Source: JBBIRT01 sp037441725 (GTDB lineage Bacteria; Desulfobacterota; BSN033; UBA1163). Taken from it: a DNA stretch of 25,452 nucleotides. Below, piece after piece: positions 7,778 to 15,907 of the stretch. Position 1 is the stretch's first letter, and each line of letters starts with the position of its first letter. The notes below the pieces were generated by a model that saw nothing but the letters and a program-made list of their open reading frames with translations, was not told the DNA's origin and did not search any database. The stretch lies in contig JBBIRT010000035.1 in NCBI GenBank assembly GCA_037441725.1, forward strand, positions 1-25,452, read 5' to 3'. The position numbers and the translations under genes were made by a program.

Positions 7778-8649
7778 AATCGATGACCGGTTTTGGAAGG
7801 GCAGAAGGGGAGACAAGCCTGGGGAGGCTCATCGTGGAGTTTCGCTCGGTGAATCACCGATACTGTGACATCAACCTCAAGTTGCCCAAGCGGTTAAGTC
7901 CCTTTGAAAATCGGATGAAGGAGCTCATCCGTTCCCAGGTCTCACGAGGAAGAATCGATGGGATCTTGAGGATGGAAGGTCAGGGGGAGGAAAAGATTCA
8001 ACTTCACGTGGATTTTAACCTTGCCGAACAATATTATCAAGCCCTCCAGGCCTTGAGGCATAAACTTCAATTGAGAGACGAGATCACCCTGGCCTTATTG
8101 GCAGGAGCCAAAGATTTGATTACTGCTAAGGAGGAGGGAGGGGATATCGAACCTTACTGGCAAGAGATCCTTCCGATCGTAGAGCAATCTTTTAAAAACA
8201 TGGACGAAATGAAAAGGAAGGAAGGGGAGTCCTTAACAAGGGATCTACAACAGCGGTTTTTTTTGGTCTCCCAGCAATTGCAGATCATCAAGCAACAATT
8301 TCCATTTCAGCTCAAGACCTATTTTATTAGGTTTCAGGAGAGGCTCCGGTCCCTTCTTAATGAGGTAGAAGTGGATTCACTCCGTTTTCAACAGGAGATC
8401 GCCTTTCTCTCTGAACGGATGGACATCACCGAAGAGATTGTACGGGCTGAAAGCCATCTTTCTCAATTCTATGCCCTGATGGAAAGGAATGAGCCTGTAG
8501 GTCGGAAAATGGATTTCTTAATTCAGGAGATCTTTCGAGAGGTCAATACAATAAGTGCCAAGGCGAATGATGCTGAAATTTCGCAGCGGGTGGTCGAGAT
8601 AAAATCAGAATTAGAAAAGATTCGGGAACAGGTGCAGAATATCGAATGA
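7771..8649 (+). CDS. yicC: YicC/YloC family endoribonuclease
   Basis: The 292-aa product starts with the family signature MLKSMTGFGRAEG and FRSVNHRYCDINLKLP, and ends with the conserved VRAESHLSQF, GRKMDFLIQEIFREVNTI and NDAEISQRVVEIKSELEKIR segments. YicC-type proteins have been reported as endoribonucleases acting in RNA turnover; this comes from family knowledge and is not visible in sequence beyond homology. The start overlaps the DUF4416 stop and the stop overlaps gmk (ATGA). Many bacteria have a small remA/DUF370 gene between yicC and gmk; it is absent here. Confidence 0.93.
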   Translation: MLKSMTGFGRAEGETSLGRLIVEFRSVNHRYCDINLKLPKRLSPFENRMKELIRSQVSRGRIDGILRMEGQGEEKIQLHVDFNLAEQYYQALQALRHKLQLRDEITLALLAGAKDLITAKEEGGDIEPYWQEILPIVEQSFKNMDEMKRKEGESLTRDLQQRFFLVSQQLQIIKQQFPFQLKTYFIRFQERLRSLLNEVEVDSLRFQQEIAFLSERMDITEEIVRAESHLSQFYALMERNEPVGRKMDFLIQEIFREVNTISAKANDAEISQRVVEIKSELEKIREQVQNIE

Positions 8650-9329
8650 GATTTACCTTGGAAAGCGTTGGTCCATTAGATCCTTTTCGTAATGAGAAGG
8701 GACTGGGGTTGGTCTTTATTGTTTCTGCCCCCTCTGGGACAGGAAAAACCACATTGGTTAGGGGGGTGATGGAACAACTGCCCGGTCTCAAATTTTCTAT
8801 CTCCTATACCACTCGATTACCAAGACCCAATGAGAAAGATGGAGAGGATTATCATTTCGTCTCCCATTCGACCTTTCAGAGGATGATTCAAGAAAATCAG
8901 TTTTTAGAATGGGCAGAAGTGTTGGGAAACTTTTATGGAACCCCTCGCCCTGATTTAAAGAGGATGGAAACGGAGGGAATGGATTTGATCTTAGATATTG
9001 ATCCCCAGGGAGCAAGGCAGGCCATTCAGGAGGTCGGTTCAGCCATATTGATTTATCTTCTCCCGCCTTCTTTAAAGGTCCTTAGAGAGCGATTGATGAA
9101 TCGAGGAATGGATTCGATTGAGATGATTAAATTCCGGTTGTCCAATGCTAAAAAAGAGATGGAGGAGGCTCATTGGTACCACTATGTGATCATCAATGAT
9201 CGAATGGAGGAGGCGATTGAAAAGTTAAAGTGCATCATCACTGCAGAGAGATGTCGAAGGCTTAAGCCTTTCATCCTTCAAGAAAATCAAAAACAATGGG
9301 AGGAAAAGAATGGCTCGAATTACTGTTGA
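8646..9329 (+). CDS. gmk: Guanylate kinase
   Basis: Gmk phosphorylates GMP to GDP with ATP. The P-loop is SAPSGTGKTTL, followed by the GMP-binding SYTTRLPRPNEKDGEDYHFV, LEWAEVLGNFYGTPRPDL, and ILDIDPQGARQA with the C-terminal lid helix region. At 227 aa it is about 20 residues longer than typical, because the protein begins with MRFTLESVGPLDPFRNEKG before the first strand. That start is supported by the ATGA overlap with yicC, and no other ATG lies before the P-loop. The C-terminus overlaps rpoZ by 20 bp. The extension may be real or a minor start uncertainty. Confidence 0.95.
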   Translation: MRFTLESVGPLDPFRNEKGLGLVFIVSAPSGTGKTTLVRGVMEQLPGLKFSISYTTRLPRPNEKDGEDYHFVSHSTFQRMIQENQFLEWAEVLGNFYGTPRPDLKRMETEGMDLILDIDPQGARQAIQEVGSAILIYLLPPSLKVLRERLMNRGMDSIEMIKFRLSNAKKEMEEAHWYHYVIINDRMEEAIEKLKCIITAERCRRLKPFILQENQKQWEEKNGSNYC

Positions 9330-9540
9330 AGACTGTCTAAAAAAAGTAGAAAGTCGGTTTGAACTGGTGATGCTGGCAGCCCGAAGGGCGAAGATGATTA
9401 TGAAAGGGGCAAAGCCATTGGTGGAAACCGATAATCGACCCATCGTGACCGCCCTTAGAGAGGTGGCTGCAGGGAAAGTGAGGTTCATCCATCCCGAGGA
9501 AAAGAGGAAAGAGGTTTCGCCTTCTGATGATGAATCCTAA
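9310..9540 (+). CDS. rpoZ: RNA polymerase omega subunit
   Basis: Omega (76 aa) helps assemble the beta' subunit into RNA polymerase and carries part of a ppGpp site in proteobacteria. The signature is MARITVEDCLKKVESRFELV, then AARRAKMIMKGAKPLV, NRPIVTALREVAAGKV and a charged tail. The start lies within the end of gmk, preceded by GGGAGG at 9298-9303. The stop lies within the beginning of the HD hydrolase gene, so all three are probably translated from one transcript. Length is normal. Confidence 0.95.
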   Translation: MARITVEDCLKKVESRFELVMLAARRAKMIMKGAKPLVETDNRPIVTALREVAAGKVRFIHPEEKRKEVSPSDDES

Positions 9541-10969
9541 GCGAGGATCCAAAGAGTTTAGAAAAACAGAGGACCTTCAGGCCACGGGGTTGATCGCGGA
9601 CCCGATCTATCACTATATTGTGATGACCGATCGGATCGAAGGCGAAAAGACCGAGAGGGATATCATCGATACCCCTTGGTTCCAACGGCTCCGGAGAATT
9701 TTTCAACTCCAAAGTGCTCGATGGGTTTTCCCTTCTGCCGAACATTCCCGTTTCCAACACTCCCTTGGCACCATGCATGTGGCCGGGGCTTTTGCAGAGC
9801 AAATCTACCCCTCCCTCTTCAGGATCTTTAAATCAGAACTCCCCTCCTTTCCCTATTTGCAAGAACTTTTACGATTAGCTGGACTCTTGCATGACATTGG
9901 TCATGGTCCATACTGCCACTTTTTTGATGAACAGTATCTTTCCCGATGGAAGATTAATCATGAGGAGATCGGTCAGCATATTATCCAGGAGAGGTTCTCA
10001 TCGATTTTAAGGGGGGTGCGTCGAAGTCCACAAGGCTTATTTAAATCAACAGAAGTCCTTGATCCACAGCAAGTGGCCTTTCTGATTAAAAGGCCTCATC
10101 CCCATGAGGGGAGAGGACAGTCAAAATGGTTAAACTTTCTTCAACAACTTTTTAGGGGGATTTTTACCTTTGATAATATTGATTATGTCTTGCGGGATGC
10201 CTATATGACGGGTGTGTCCATTGGTCCTGTGGATTGGAAAAGACTCCTCTATTATACCTCCTATCGAAAAGAGGGGTTGACCTTGGACCGAAGAGGGATG
10301 GATGCCCTGGCCATGTTTCTTAATGCAAGGCTCTACCTCTATTCCAATGTCTACTATCACCGCACCACCCGTTCAATCGATCTTCAGCTTCAGGAGATCT
10401 TCAAAGAAACCATGGAAATCCTCTGTCCATTCCATCCCTTGAAAGAAATCGACCGATACCTTCCCCTTACCGATTGGATGGTCATGGAGAAGGTCTTAGA
10501 ATGGAAGCGATCTCCATCCCCAAAAGAAAGAAGATTGGGAGAAAAGTGGTCTGAAGTTCTTTCAAGGAGGTTGAAGTGGAGTAGTGCATTTGAGGAGAAA
10601 CTTACCTTAAAAGAGATCGAGGTCGGACGTCCCTTCTTTCTAAAACCTGAAGAGGTAAAGCAGAGGATGAAAATCTTCTTACCAAGACGACTTAAAAACT
10701 TAGAATTCCATGTGGATATGGCCCACCACGATCCAAGACCCCTTAATCCCTGGCATGAGTCAGAAGGTCGAGTTCTTCTGATATTCGATTCTGGATCCAA
10801 ACGTGTCTCTCGCGAACCCCTTCGGAGGTTATTCCAATATATTCCTGCAAAAGTAGCCATCTGTCGAGTGTATACACAGACCCATCAATTTGACCGAGAA
10901 ATTGATCGTGCTGCCAGAAGAGCCCTGGCCTCTGAAGGATATTTAGAAAGTTTCGAAACCAATGTTTAA
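9527..10969 (+). CDS. HD-domain phosphohydrolase (SAMHD1/dGTPase-like, COG1078)
   Basis: The product (480 aa) has the HD-superfamily metal site laid out as in SAMHD1-like triphosphohydrolases: RFQHSLGTMHVAG (His78), LLHDIGHGPYCHFF (His122-Asp123) and FDNIDYVLRDAYMTG (Asp219 region). WFQRLRRIFQLQ upstream is also typical. Family members cleave dNTPs, often dGTP, to nucleoside and triphosphate, or act on other phosphoesters; the substrate here is unknown. The C-terminal 200 residues are less recognisable. The ATGATG start overlaps rpoZ by 14 bp, so it is coupled to housekeeping genes. The MoxR gene follows after 103 bp that may hold a weak promoter. Confidence 0.85.
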   Translation: MMNPKRGSKEFRKTEDLQATGLIADPIYHYIVMTDRIEGEKTERDIIDTPWFQRLRRIFQLQSARWVFPSAEHSRFQHSLGTMHVAGAFAEQIYPSLFRIFKSELPSFPYLQELLRLAGLLHDIGHGPYCHFFDEQYLSRWKINHEEIGQHIIQERFSSILRGVRRSPQGLFKSTEVLDPQQVAFLIKRPHPHEGRGQSKWLNFLQQLFRGIFTFDNIDYVLRDAYMTGVSIGPVDWKRLLYYTSYRKEGLTLDRRGMDALAMFLNARLYLYSNVYYHRTTRSIDLQLQEIFKETMEILCPFHPLKEIDRYLPLTDWMVMEKVLEWKRSPSPKERRLGEKWSEVLSRRLKWSSAFEEKLTLKEIEVGRPFFLKPEEVKQRMKIFLPRRLKNLEFHVDMAHHDPRPLNPWHESEGRVLLIFDSGSKRVSREPLRRLFQYIPAKVAICRVYTQTHQFDREIDRAARRALASEGYLESFETNV

Positions 10970-10976
10970 AAACCTG

Positions 10977-11005
10977 TTGCGAACCACAAGGGGCTCTGTT
11001 ATCAT
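10977..11005 (+). promoter_or_regulatory. Possible weak promoter before the MoxR module
   Basis: TTGCGA (10977-10982), a 17-nt spacer and TATCAT (11000-11005) resemble sigma-70 boxes in the 103-bp gap between the HD gene and the AAA+ gene. The match is modest, so read-through from upstream may matter as much. Confidence 0.35.
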
Positions 11006-11072
11006 AATTGATAAGGGTTAAAAATTCCCTCATTTTAATTGAATCAACGAAAAAGGGAAAGGAACGATAGTC

Positions 11073-12407
11073 GTGGGGAAAAATGGATACCAGAAACAGG
11101 TCATGGAAATCTATCAATTCATCAGTGAGCATCTTTACTTTAACCGTCCAGATATGGAGGTGAAGGGAGAGCGGTTTAACTCAGCCATTTTGCTTAGCCT
11201 TTTGACCAGTTTGAAAAGGGGAAAAGAGCTCATCATTGGAGAACCGGGATTAGGGAAAACGACCTCTGCAGAATTTGTCTCTTCCCTCATCTATCAATTG
11301 CCTTTAGGGGTAATTTGGGGGAGTGAAGTCTCAGGACATCCTGAGCAAACAGAGGAGAAGATTATCGGTCGGCCTGACCTCGGAAAATTGAATCGAGGCG
11401 AAGAGGATGTGGTATGGACCAATTTTGCACAGATCCCGGTCAAAATCGTCGATGAGATCAACCGTCTTCCAGAGACCAAGCAGAGCATGATCCTGGATGG
11501 GGTCGATCGGGGGAATTGGGAATATTTAAATGAGATGATCATTAACGAGGAGTATTGTCTTTTTGCAACCGCAAACTATCAAGATGGAGGAACCAATACC
11601 ATCATTGCTCCTCTCGTAGACCGATTCGACGTCATGGTGGAATCGAGGTATCCAGGCCCTAATCTATCCTTTCTCATTGCGAAGGACAGGCGGAAGGACC
11701 ATCTTTTGAGACATCCCCAGTATGAAAAAGATCTGTATCATATCCTTAAATCTAAAATCCCCTATGAGAAAAAGATCGCTAAGATTGAAGAGGTGAGTAA
11801 TGCCTATGGAGAATATCTCCAAGAGACCTTGGGGTTAAAGTCTTTTCGGAAACAGGATCGGGATCGAATCTGTACAGAGATGGAGAGTTTAGAATTGGAC
11901 CTTGATGCCAGCGCCTTTACTCGAATGCTCTTGGCTGAATTGTCTTTTTGTGATCGTTATGGCCAGAAACGGGTAATTGAAAATTGTGAAGAGGGGTGCC
12001 ATTATACAGGTTATCTCTGTCATCAAATTAAGAATTGTGCGTCCAACCGACTCCCTCTCTCTATCAAACAATATGCTCAGGGATTAACCTGGCTCCTGGA
12101 CGATTCAGAGATTGATATGGAACATATCAAATCGATTGCCCCTTATACCTTAGCCCACCGAATCCAATGGAAGGAGGAGGTCCTATCTCAGAAAGAAAGA
12201 TTACAAAGGGATGATCCCTTCCCTATCTTCCTTGCTAAAGAAGCTGTGATCGCTGTTTCAAAGAGATATCGAGAGCAGAGCGATCACCTCAAAGATGCAT
12301 TGGCAGTGGGTTCAAGAATTTTTCAAGGAGATCCTTTACAACCTATTGAAGGCGACCATCCTCTTTATCTGGAGATTAAAAAAGATATTGAGGCTCGAAG
12401 AAGATGA
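11073..12407 (+). CDS. MoxR-type AAA+ ATPase with cysteine cluster
   Basis: The 444-aa protein is an AAA+ ATPase of the MoxR/RavA group, which work as remodelling chaperones with VWA partners. Visible are Walker A GEPGLGKTT (56-64), Walker B KIVDEINRLP (Asp127-Glu128), sensor 1 LFATANYQDGG (Asn168) and an arginine-finger segment PLVDRFDVMVE. The lid region carries Cys305, Cys309, Cys316 and Cys322 (spacing x3, x6, x5) plus Cys293, suggesting a zinc or Fe-S site. The C-terminal part has the family-like IAPYTLAHRIQW. The start is GTG with GGGAAAGGA about 9 nt upstream. It heads a three-gene set with the GXGXG protein and the VWA protein, and the ATPase-VWA pairing is the usual MoxR arrangement. 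Confidence 0.9.
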   Translation: MGKNGYQKQVMEIYQFISEHLYFNRPDMEVKGERFNSAILLSLLTSLKRGKELIIGEPGLGKTTSAEFVSSLIYQLPLGVIWGSEVSGHPEQTEEKIIGRPDLGKLNRGEEDVVWTNFAQIPVKIVDEINRLPETKQSMILDGVDRGNWEYLNEMIINEEYCLFATANYQDGGTNTIIAPLVDRFDVMVESRYPGPNLSFLIAKDRRKDHLLRHPQYEKDLYHILKSKIPYEKKIAKIEEVSNAYGEYLQETLGLKSFRKQDRDRICTEMESLELDLDASAFTRMLLAELSFCDRYGQKRVIENCEEGCHYTGYLCHQIKNCASNRLPLSIKQYAQGLTWLLDDSEIDMEHIKSIAPYTLAHRIQWKEEVLSQKERLQRDDPFPIFLAKEAVIAVSKRYREQSDHLKDALAVGSRIFQGDPLQPIEGDHPLYLEIKKDIEARRR

Positions 12408-12506
12408 GAGAATATTCTCACTCAGAGCCTTGTGAATCAGAAAATGAGATCCTCTCTTTCATCCAATAAAAACAATTTGATTTCCCCTAAAAAGGAGAAT
12501 GGAAGA

Positions 12507-13208
12507 ATGATAAATCCTTTTGAAGAATTTAAAAGCTTTTCTCCTTCTCCTCCTGACCTTCCGATGGATCAAATTGTCCAATCTGCAGAGGCCGTTATGG
12601 ATCGAATACGATGGGGGTACGAAAAACTTTTAGAAGAGGAGGCCAAGGAGCTGGTATGGATGGTCCAATACAATACCATCATCAAAGCTTACGAGTTGGC
12701 AGAAAGATACATCATGGAGATTGATTACACGGCTGAGGATATTGAAGAATTTTGCTTCGCTTTAGAGAATACCCGGAAAATCCCCTATCTCATTCCAGGA
12801 CCTGCAGGAATCTATATCTCTGCACTATGCAATTATAGCAAGGAAGAAGAGATCGTGCTTAAGCTTTCTGAGTTGAAGACAGAGATCAATCTCATTGGAT
12901 TTCGGCTTCCCAAAGGGAAACGATTGATCATCGAAGGAGATACCGGGGACTTTACAGGCATTGGTCTTGAGGGAGGAGAATTGGTCGTAGAAGGGAGTGC
13001 GAAGAATTGGACAGGTGCAGGGATGAAGGGGGGGAAGATCCTAATCAAAAAGAATATCGGCCTCCATACCGGGGAATGGATGATGGGAGGGGAGATCTAT
13101 GTGGGAGGCAGGGTTAGAGGGTTAGGCAATATCGTTGTAGGGATGGTTTATGTAAGAGTTTATCAGGTCTTTCCGGGAAAGGTAAAATATCCTAATCTCT
13201 ATTATTGA
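12507..13208 (+). CDS. Stand-alone GXGXG beta-helix protein (FwdC/GltB C-terminal-like)
   Basis: The protein is 233 aa from the ATG at 12507, chosen because AAGGAG lies 9 nt upstream; a GTG at 12432 would add 25 residues. The first 130 residues look helical and charged and are not recognised. From residue 140 on there are four 19-residue coils: LIIEGDTGDFTGIGLEGGE, LVVEGSAKNWTGAGMKGGK, ILIKKNIGLHTGEWMMGGE and a fourth starting IYVGGRVRGLG. This is the GXGXG right-handed beta-helix seen at the C-terminus of glutamate synthase and in formylmethanofuran dehydrogenase subunit C. No catalytic partner of either enzyme is encoded nearby. It sits between a MoxR ATPase and a VWA protein, so it may be their structural partner or client. 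Confidence 0.8.
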   Translation: MINPFEEFKSFSPSPPDLPMDQIVQSAEAVMDRIRWGYEKLLEEEAKELVWMVQYNTIIKAYELAERYIMEIDYTAEDIEEFCFALENTRKIPYLIPGPAGIYISALCNYSKEEEIVLKLSELKTEINLIGFRLPKGKRLIIEGDTGDFTGIGLEGGELVVEGSAKNWTGAGMKGGKILIKKNIGLHTGEWMMGGEIYVGGRVRGLGNIVVGMVYVRVYQVFPGKVKYPNLYY

Positions 13209-13229
13209 ATGGAATCCATTTAGAAAAAG

Positions 13230-14864
13230 ATGGAGAAACAGAATTATCAATCACTCATCGAGGAGATCTGGCCCAAATTAAAGAGGAAGCATCTCTATCC
13301 TGAAATTCCTATGCCTCTGATCAAAGGGGCTTCTGAAACAGACCAGGAAGCAGGAGAGGAGAATCAAACGGTTGGGTTGGAGATGAAGCAGAAGCAGATG
13401 ACCATCAACAGTGCATTTGTTTCTCAAATGAAGAAGAAGATGTCAGAAAAGAGTGTGATTGAGGCCCTCCTCGATCATGGGATTACCCATTATACTTTCT
13501 GTCCTTGGGATTTTCAGACATACCTCATGCTCTATTCAGAAGCAAAAAAGATCATGGGAGATAAAGAATTGGCCAAACAGGTATCCAATTACTTCATTGA
13601 TGTCATTGCCAATACCCATTGTGTGAAGCATAGGCATACGGAGATACCTGAATTACACCGTCATCTGAAAAAGGGGATGGTTGAAGAAGTCATTACCTCT
13701 CTTTATCAAAAGATTTGGGGAATAGATTTGGGGATCTCACCCTCAAAAATGAATAAAGATCATATTGGGATTGTCAGACGACTTGAACGGATTCCTTACT
13801 TGGACCGTTCCCGCTGGGGGGAGAGTGTTCAAAGATTTGCCCGGTCAATCAAGCCTCTTCTGATTGAGGAAGAGAAACAGAGAAGAGGGGAGGAAGGAAA
13901 GGGAGATCGGAATCCCCAAGGAGAGCATGACCTTAGCCATTACTCCATTGAGGAAATTGATCAAGGCTTGAGAGATTATGCCCAAAAGACCAAGACTTTA
14001 TCTGAATTTAAAGATGTAGTCGAGGATCTATCTGATGAGCTGAGAGGAGCGGGATATGGAATGGAAGGAGGGATGGGGAGGGGTCATGGGAACCCAATCG
14101 ATGCTGAGGTCCTCTTCTATATGAAACTTGCAGAAAATTATTCGATTCCAATAAAGAAAATACCCTTGGAAAAGATTGGTTCCCTTCATCCCCACTCCCA
14201 TTCTCCCTGGGAGGTCGGATCTCCATTTCAAGATGTTGATATCTGGACCAGTTTTGGGAAGATCATGCCAGGGATTACTCAGATTTGGAAAAAGAAGGAA
14301 GGAAAAGGGAGGGGCAAAGCAGAGGGTACTCCTGATTGTTTAATCGCAATCGACTCTTCTGGTAGCATGATCAATCCAAGGAAAAGTCTTTCCTATGCGG
14401 TCTTAGGGGCAGCCTGTGCAACCAATGCTTATCTTCGAAACGATTCGAAGGTTGCCGTCTATAATTTCAGCGATGCTCCAATGGGAGGTAAAGAAATTTT
14501 AGACTATACAGATCGAAGAGAGGAGATCTATCGAGTGCTATGCAGGTATTTTGGTGGGGGAACTGCCCTCGATCTGGAGGATTTAATGCCATTGATCCAG
14601 GGGAAAAAGAATGTGGATTTCTTCATTATCACAGACATGAAAATTACCAATCTGGAGGCCTTAATTGGTTTTTTTGGACAGATCCAAAACCGAGTGACGG
14701 CTGTCCACATTGGAGACAATCCCTATGCCGCTCGGTTTGAAAAGGCTGTTGAGAAGAAAAGGAATATCAGTCTATACTCTGTCAAACGTAAAGAAGACAT
14801 TCCTTATATCGTCCTCGGAAAGATTAGAGATTATTTTGACCCCGCCCATTTAAAAAAATCTTGA
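13230..14864 (+). CDS. VWA-domain protein with degenerate zincin-like N-terminus
   Basis: The product is 544 aa. The C-terminal third is a von Willebrand A domain with a complete MIDAS metal site: DSSGSM (Asp375, Ser377, Ser379), GGGT (Thr445) and ITDM (Asp469). The N-terminal part has HGITHY (83-88) followed by NYFIDVIANTHC (120-131). This recalls the HExxH and N-x-x-x-D-x-x-x-N pattern of the putative metallopeptidase domain (DUF2201-like) attached to other VWA proteins, but with the catalytic Glu replaced by Gly. A charged linker (about 210-285) joins the parts. No signal peptide is present, so it is cytoplasmic. It is the expected partner of the MoxR ATPase two genes upstream, with the GXGXG gene in between. 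Confidence 0.85.
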   Translation: MEKQNYQSLIEEIWPKLKRKHLYPEIPMPLIKGASETDQEAGEENQTVGLEMKQKQMTINSAFVSQMKKKMSEKSVIEALLDHGITHYTFCPWDFQTYLMLYSEAKKIMGDKELAKQVSNYFIDVIANTHCVKHRHTEIPELHRHLKKGMVEEVITSLYQKIWGIDLGISPSKMNKDHIGIVRRLERIPYLDRSRWGESVQRFARSIKPLLIEEEKQRRGEEGKGDRNPQGEHDLSHYSIEEIDQGLRDYAQKTKTLSEFKDVVEDLSDELRGAGYGMEGGMGRGHGNPIDAEVLFYMKLAENYSIPIKKIPLEKIGSLHPHSHSPWEVGSPFQDVDIWTSFGKIMPGITQIWKKKEGKGRGKAEGTPDCLIAIDSSGSMINPRKSLSYAVLGAACATNAYLRNDSKVAVYNFSDAPMGGKEILDYTDRREEIYRVLCRYFGGGTALDLEDLMPLIQGKKNVDFFIITDMKITNLEALIGFFGQIQNRVTAVHIGDNPYAARFEKAVEKKRNISLYSVKRKEDIPYIVLGKIRDYFDPAHLKKS

Positions 14865-14888
14865 CTCCTTTCTAAGAATTCCTATAAT
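14861..14888 (+). promoter_or_regulatory. Sigma-70 promoter for the methyltransferase gene
   Basis: TTGACT (14861-14866), a 16-nt spacer and a perfect TATAAT (14883-14888) lie over and just after the VWA stop codon, about 80 nt before the methyltransferase start. This marks a transcription boundary after the MoxR module. Confidence 0.75.
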
Positions 14889-14970
14889 TTATCCTAATTT
14901 CTCTTAAAGGGGTTAGCCTCTTTAAATTCAAAACCAATTAGCCGATATCCTCTTCATAAAGGAGTATTAG

Positions 14971-15642
14971 ATGACCCAGGAAATCTTAGAAGCAAGATAT
15001 ACCCATGAGGAGATTGTCAGGAAATATAATTGGATTGCTCCAATTTATGACCTATTTGGATGGTTGATGGAATCCAGAGCCCGTCAACGAGCCATAGAGA
15101 TAGCAGAGATTAAGGATGGAGAAAGAGTCTTAGAGGTGGCTTTAGGAACAGGACTCAATTTTGTTGAAATCCTGAAGAGAAATCCAAATGGTTGGGTAGA
15201 AGGGATCGATGTCTCAATGAAGATGATTGAAAGGGCAAAAAAAAGGATTTCAAAAATAGGACAAAAAAATTATAATCTTAACCTTGGCGATTGCAGATAT
15301 CTTCCTTTTGGAAACGAAACATTTGATGTCATTATGAGTCAGTACCTCTTAGATATCCTTCCTGTTCAAGATTTTATTCCCATCCTTTTAGAATATAAAA
15401 GAGTTTTGAAGAAAGGGGGAAGAATTGTTCTGGTCAATATGACAAAGGGAGAAAAAAGATTTAACCAAATCTATGAAGAGATTTATAAACTTAAACTTCC
15501 TTTATTAGCTGGATGCCGTGGGGTAATGGCCCAGCCCTTTCTTAAGAAGATAGGGTTTGAGGACTTCCATAGGGAATTTGTATCTCAGTTTGGATTTCCC
15601 TCAGAAGTGGTCAGAGGGGTAAAAAGAAATGGCATGAGATAA
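14971..15642 (+). CDS. Class I SAM-dependent methyltransferase (UbiE/COQ5-like)
   Basis: The product (223 aa) has a Rossmann-fold methyltransferase core: motif I VLEVALGTGLNFVE, acidic strand end GWVEGIDVSMKMIERAK, a GDCRYLPF segment, FDVIMSQYLLDILP, and VLKKGGRIVLVNM. The N-terminal RKYNWIAPIYDLFGW is like UbiE/COQ5 and phospholipid methyltransferases. Substrate is not predictable; a quinone or lipid head group is possible from the family. It has its own promoter and a good ribosome site (AAAGGAG, 14959-14965). It appears to be a single-gene unit, since 355 bp without a gene follow. Confidence 0.85.
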   Translation: MTQEILEARYTHEEIVRKYNWIAPIYDLFGWLMESRARQRAIEIAEIKDGERVLEVALGTGLNFVEILKRNPNGWVEGIDVSMKMIERAKKRISKIGQKNYNLNLGDCRYLPFGNETFDVIMSQYLLDILPVQDFIPILLEYKRVLKKGGRIVLVNMTKGEKRFNQIYEEIYKLKLPLLAGCRGVMAQPFLKKIGFEDFHREFVSQFGFPSEVVRGVKRNGMR

Positions 15643-15770
15643 ATTTTAAACCACGATGTCCAAAAATGGTCAATTTATTTTAATCCATTGAACAGATATT
15701 AGGCATTTAGGTAAAAAAGGGATGAATAGGCCTTTTCTAAAATTAGGAGATTTTGGTTTTCAACAAGGTT

Positions 15771-15800
15771 TTAACAAAAAATGTGGGAAACAATTATAAT
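15771..15800 (+). promoter_or_regulatory. Probable sigma-70 promoter for the DUF4124/PilZ cluster
   Basis: TTAACA (15771-15776), an 18-nt spacer and TATAAT (15795-15800). Transcription from here would give a leader of about 190 nt before the DUF4124 gene, containing both inverted repeats described for this gap. Confidence 0.55.
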
Positions 15801-15886
15801 CTTTTAATTTTATTCAATAAATTTAAAAGGGATCAGTTAGAGGAGGGCTATAACTGATCCCAACCAATACACCAAACGGGGGTGAT

Positions 15887-15907
15887 AAAGGAGGTGATAT
15901 GATTTGA
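15887..15907 (+). promoter_or_regulatory. Very strong Shine-Dalgarno followed by a two-codon frame
   Basis: AAAGGAGGTGAT (15887-15898) is complementary over 12 nt to the usual 3' end of 16S rRNA. It is followed at once by ATG ATT TGA. The site lies inside the loop of the second inverted repeat, about 90 nt before the first real start codon. It could be a ribosome standby or leader element, or the start of a lost gene. Confidence 0.45.

Noticed and set aside
10390..10860. 156-codon minus-strand frame opposite the HD hydrolase gene
   Set aside because: It is antisense to a well-conserved gene, with composition expected of a shadow frame.
15829..15861. Intrinsic terminator after the methyltransferase gene
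   Set aside because: The hairpin is perfect, but it lacks a T run and lies after a likely promoter, so a leader structure fits better.
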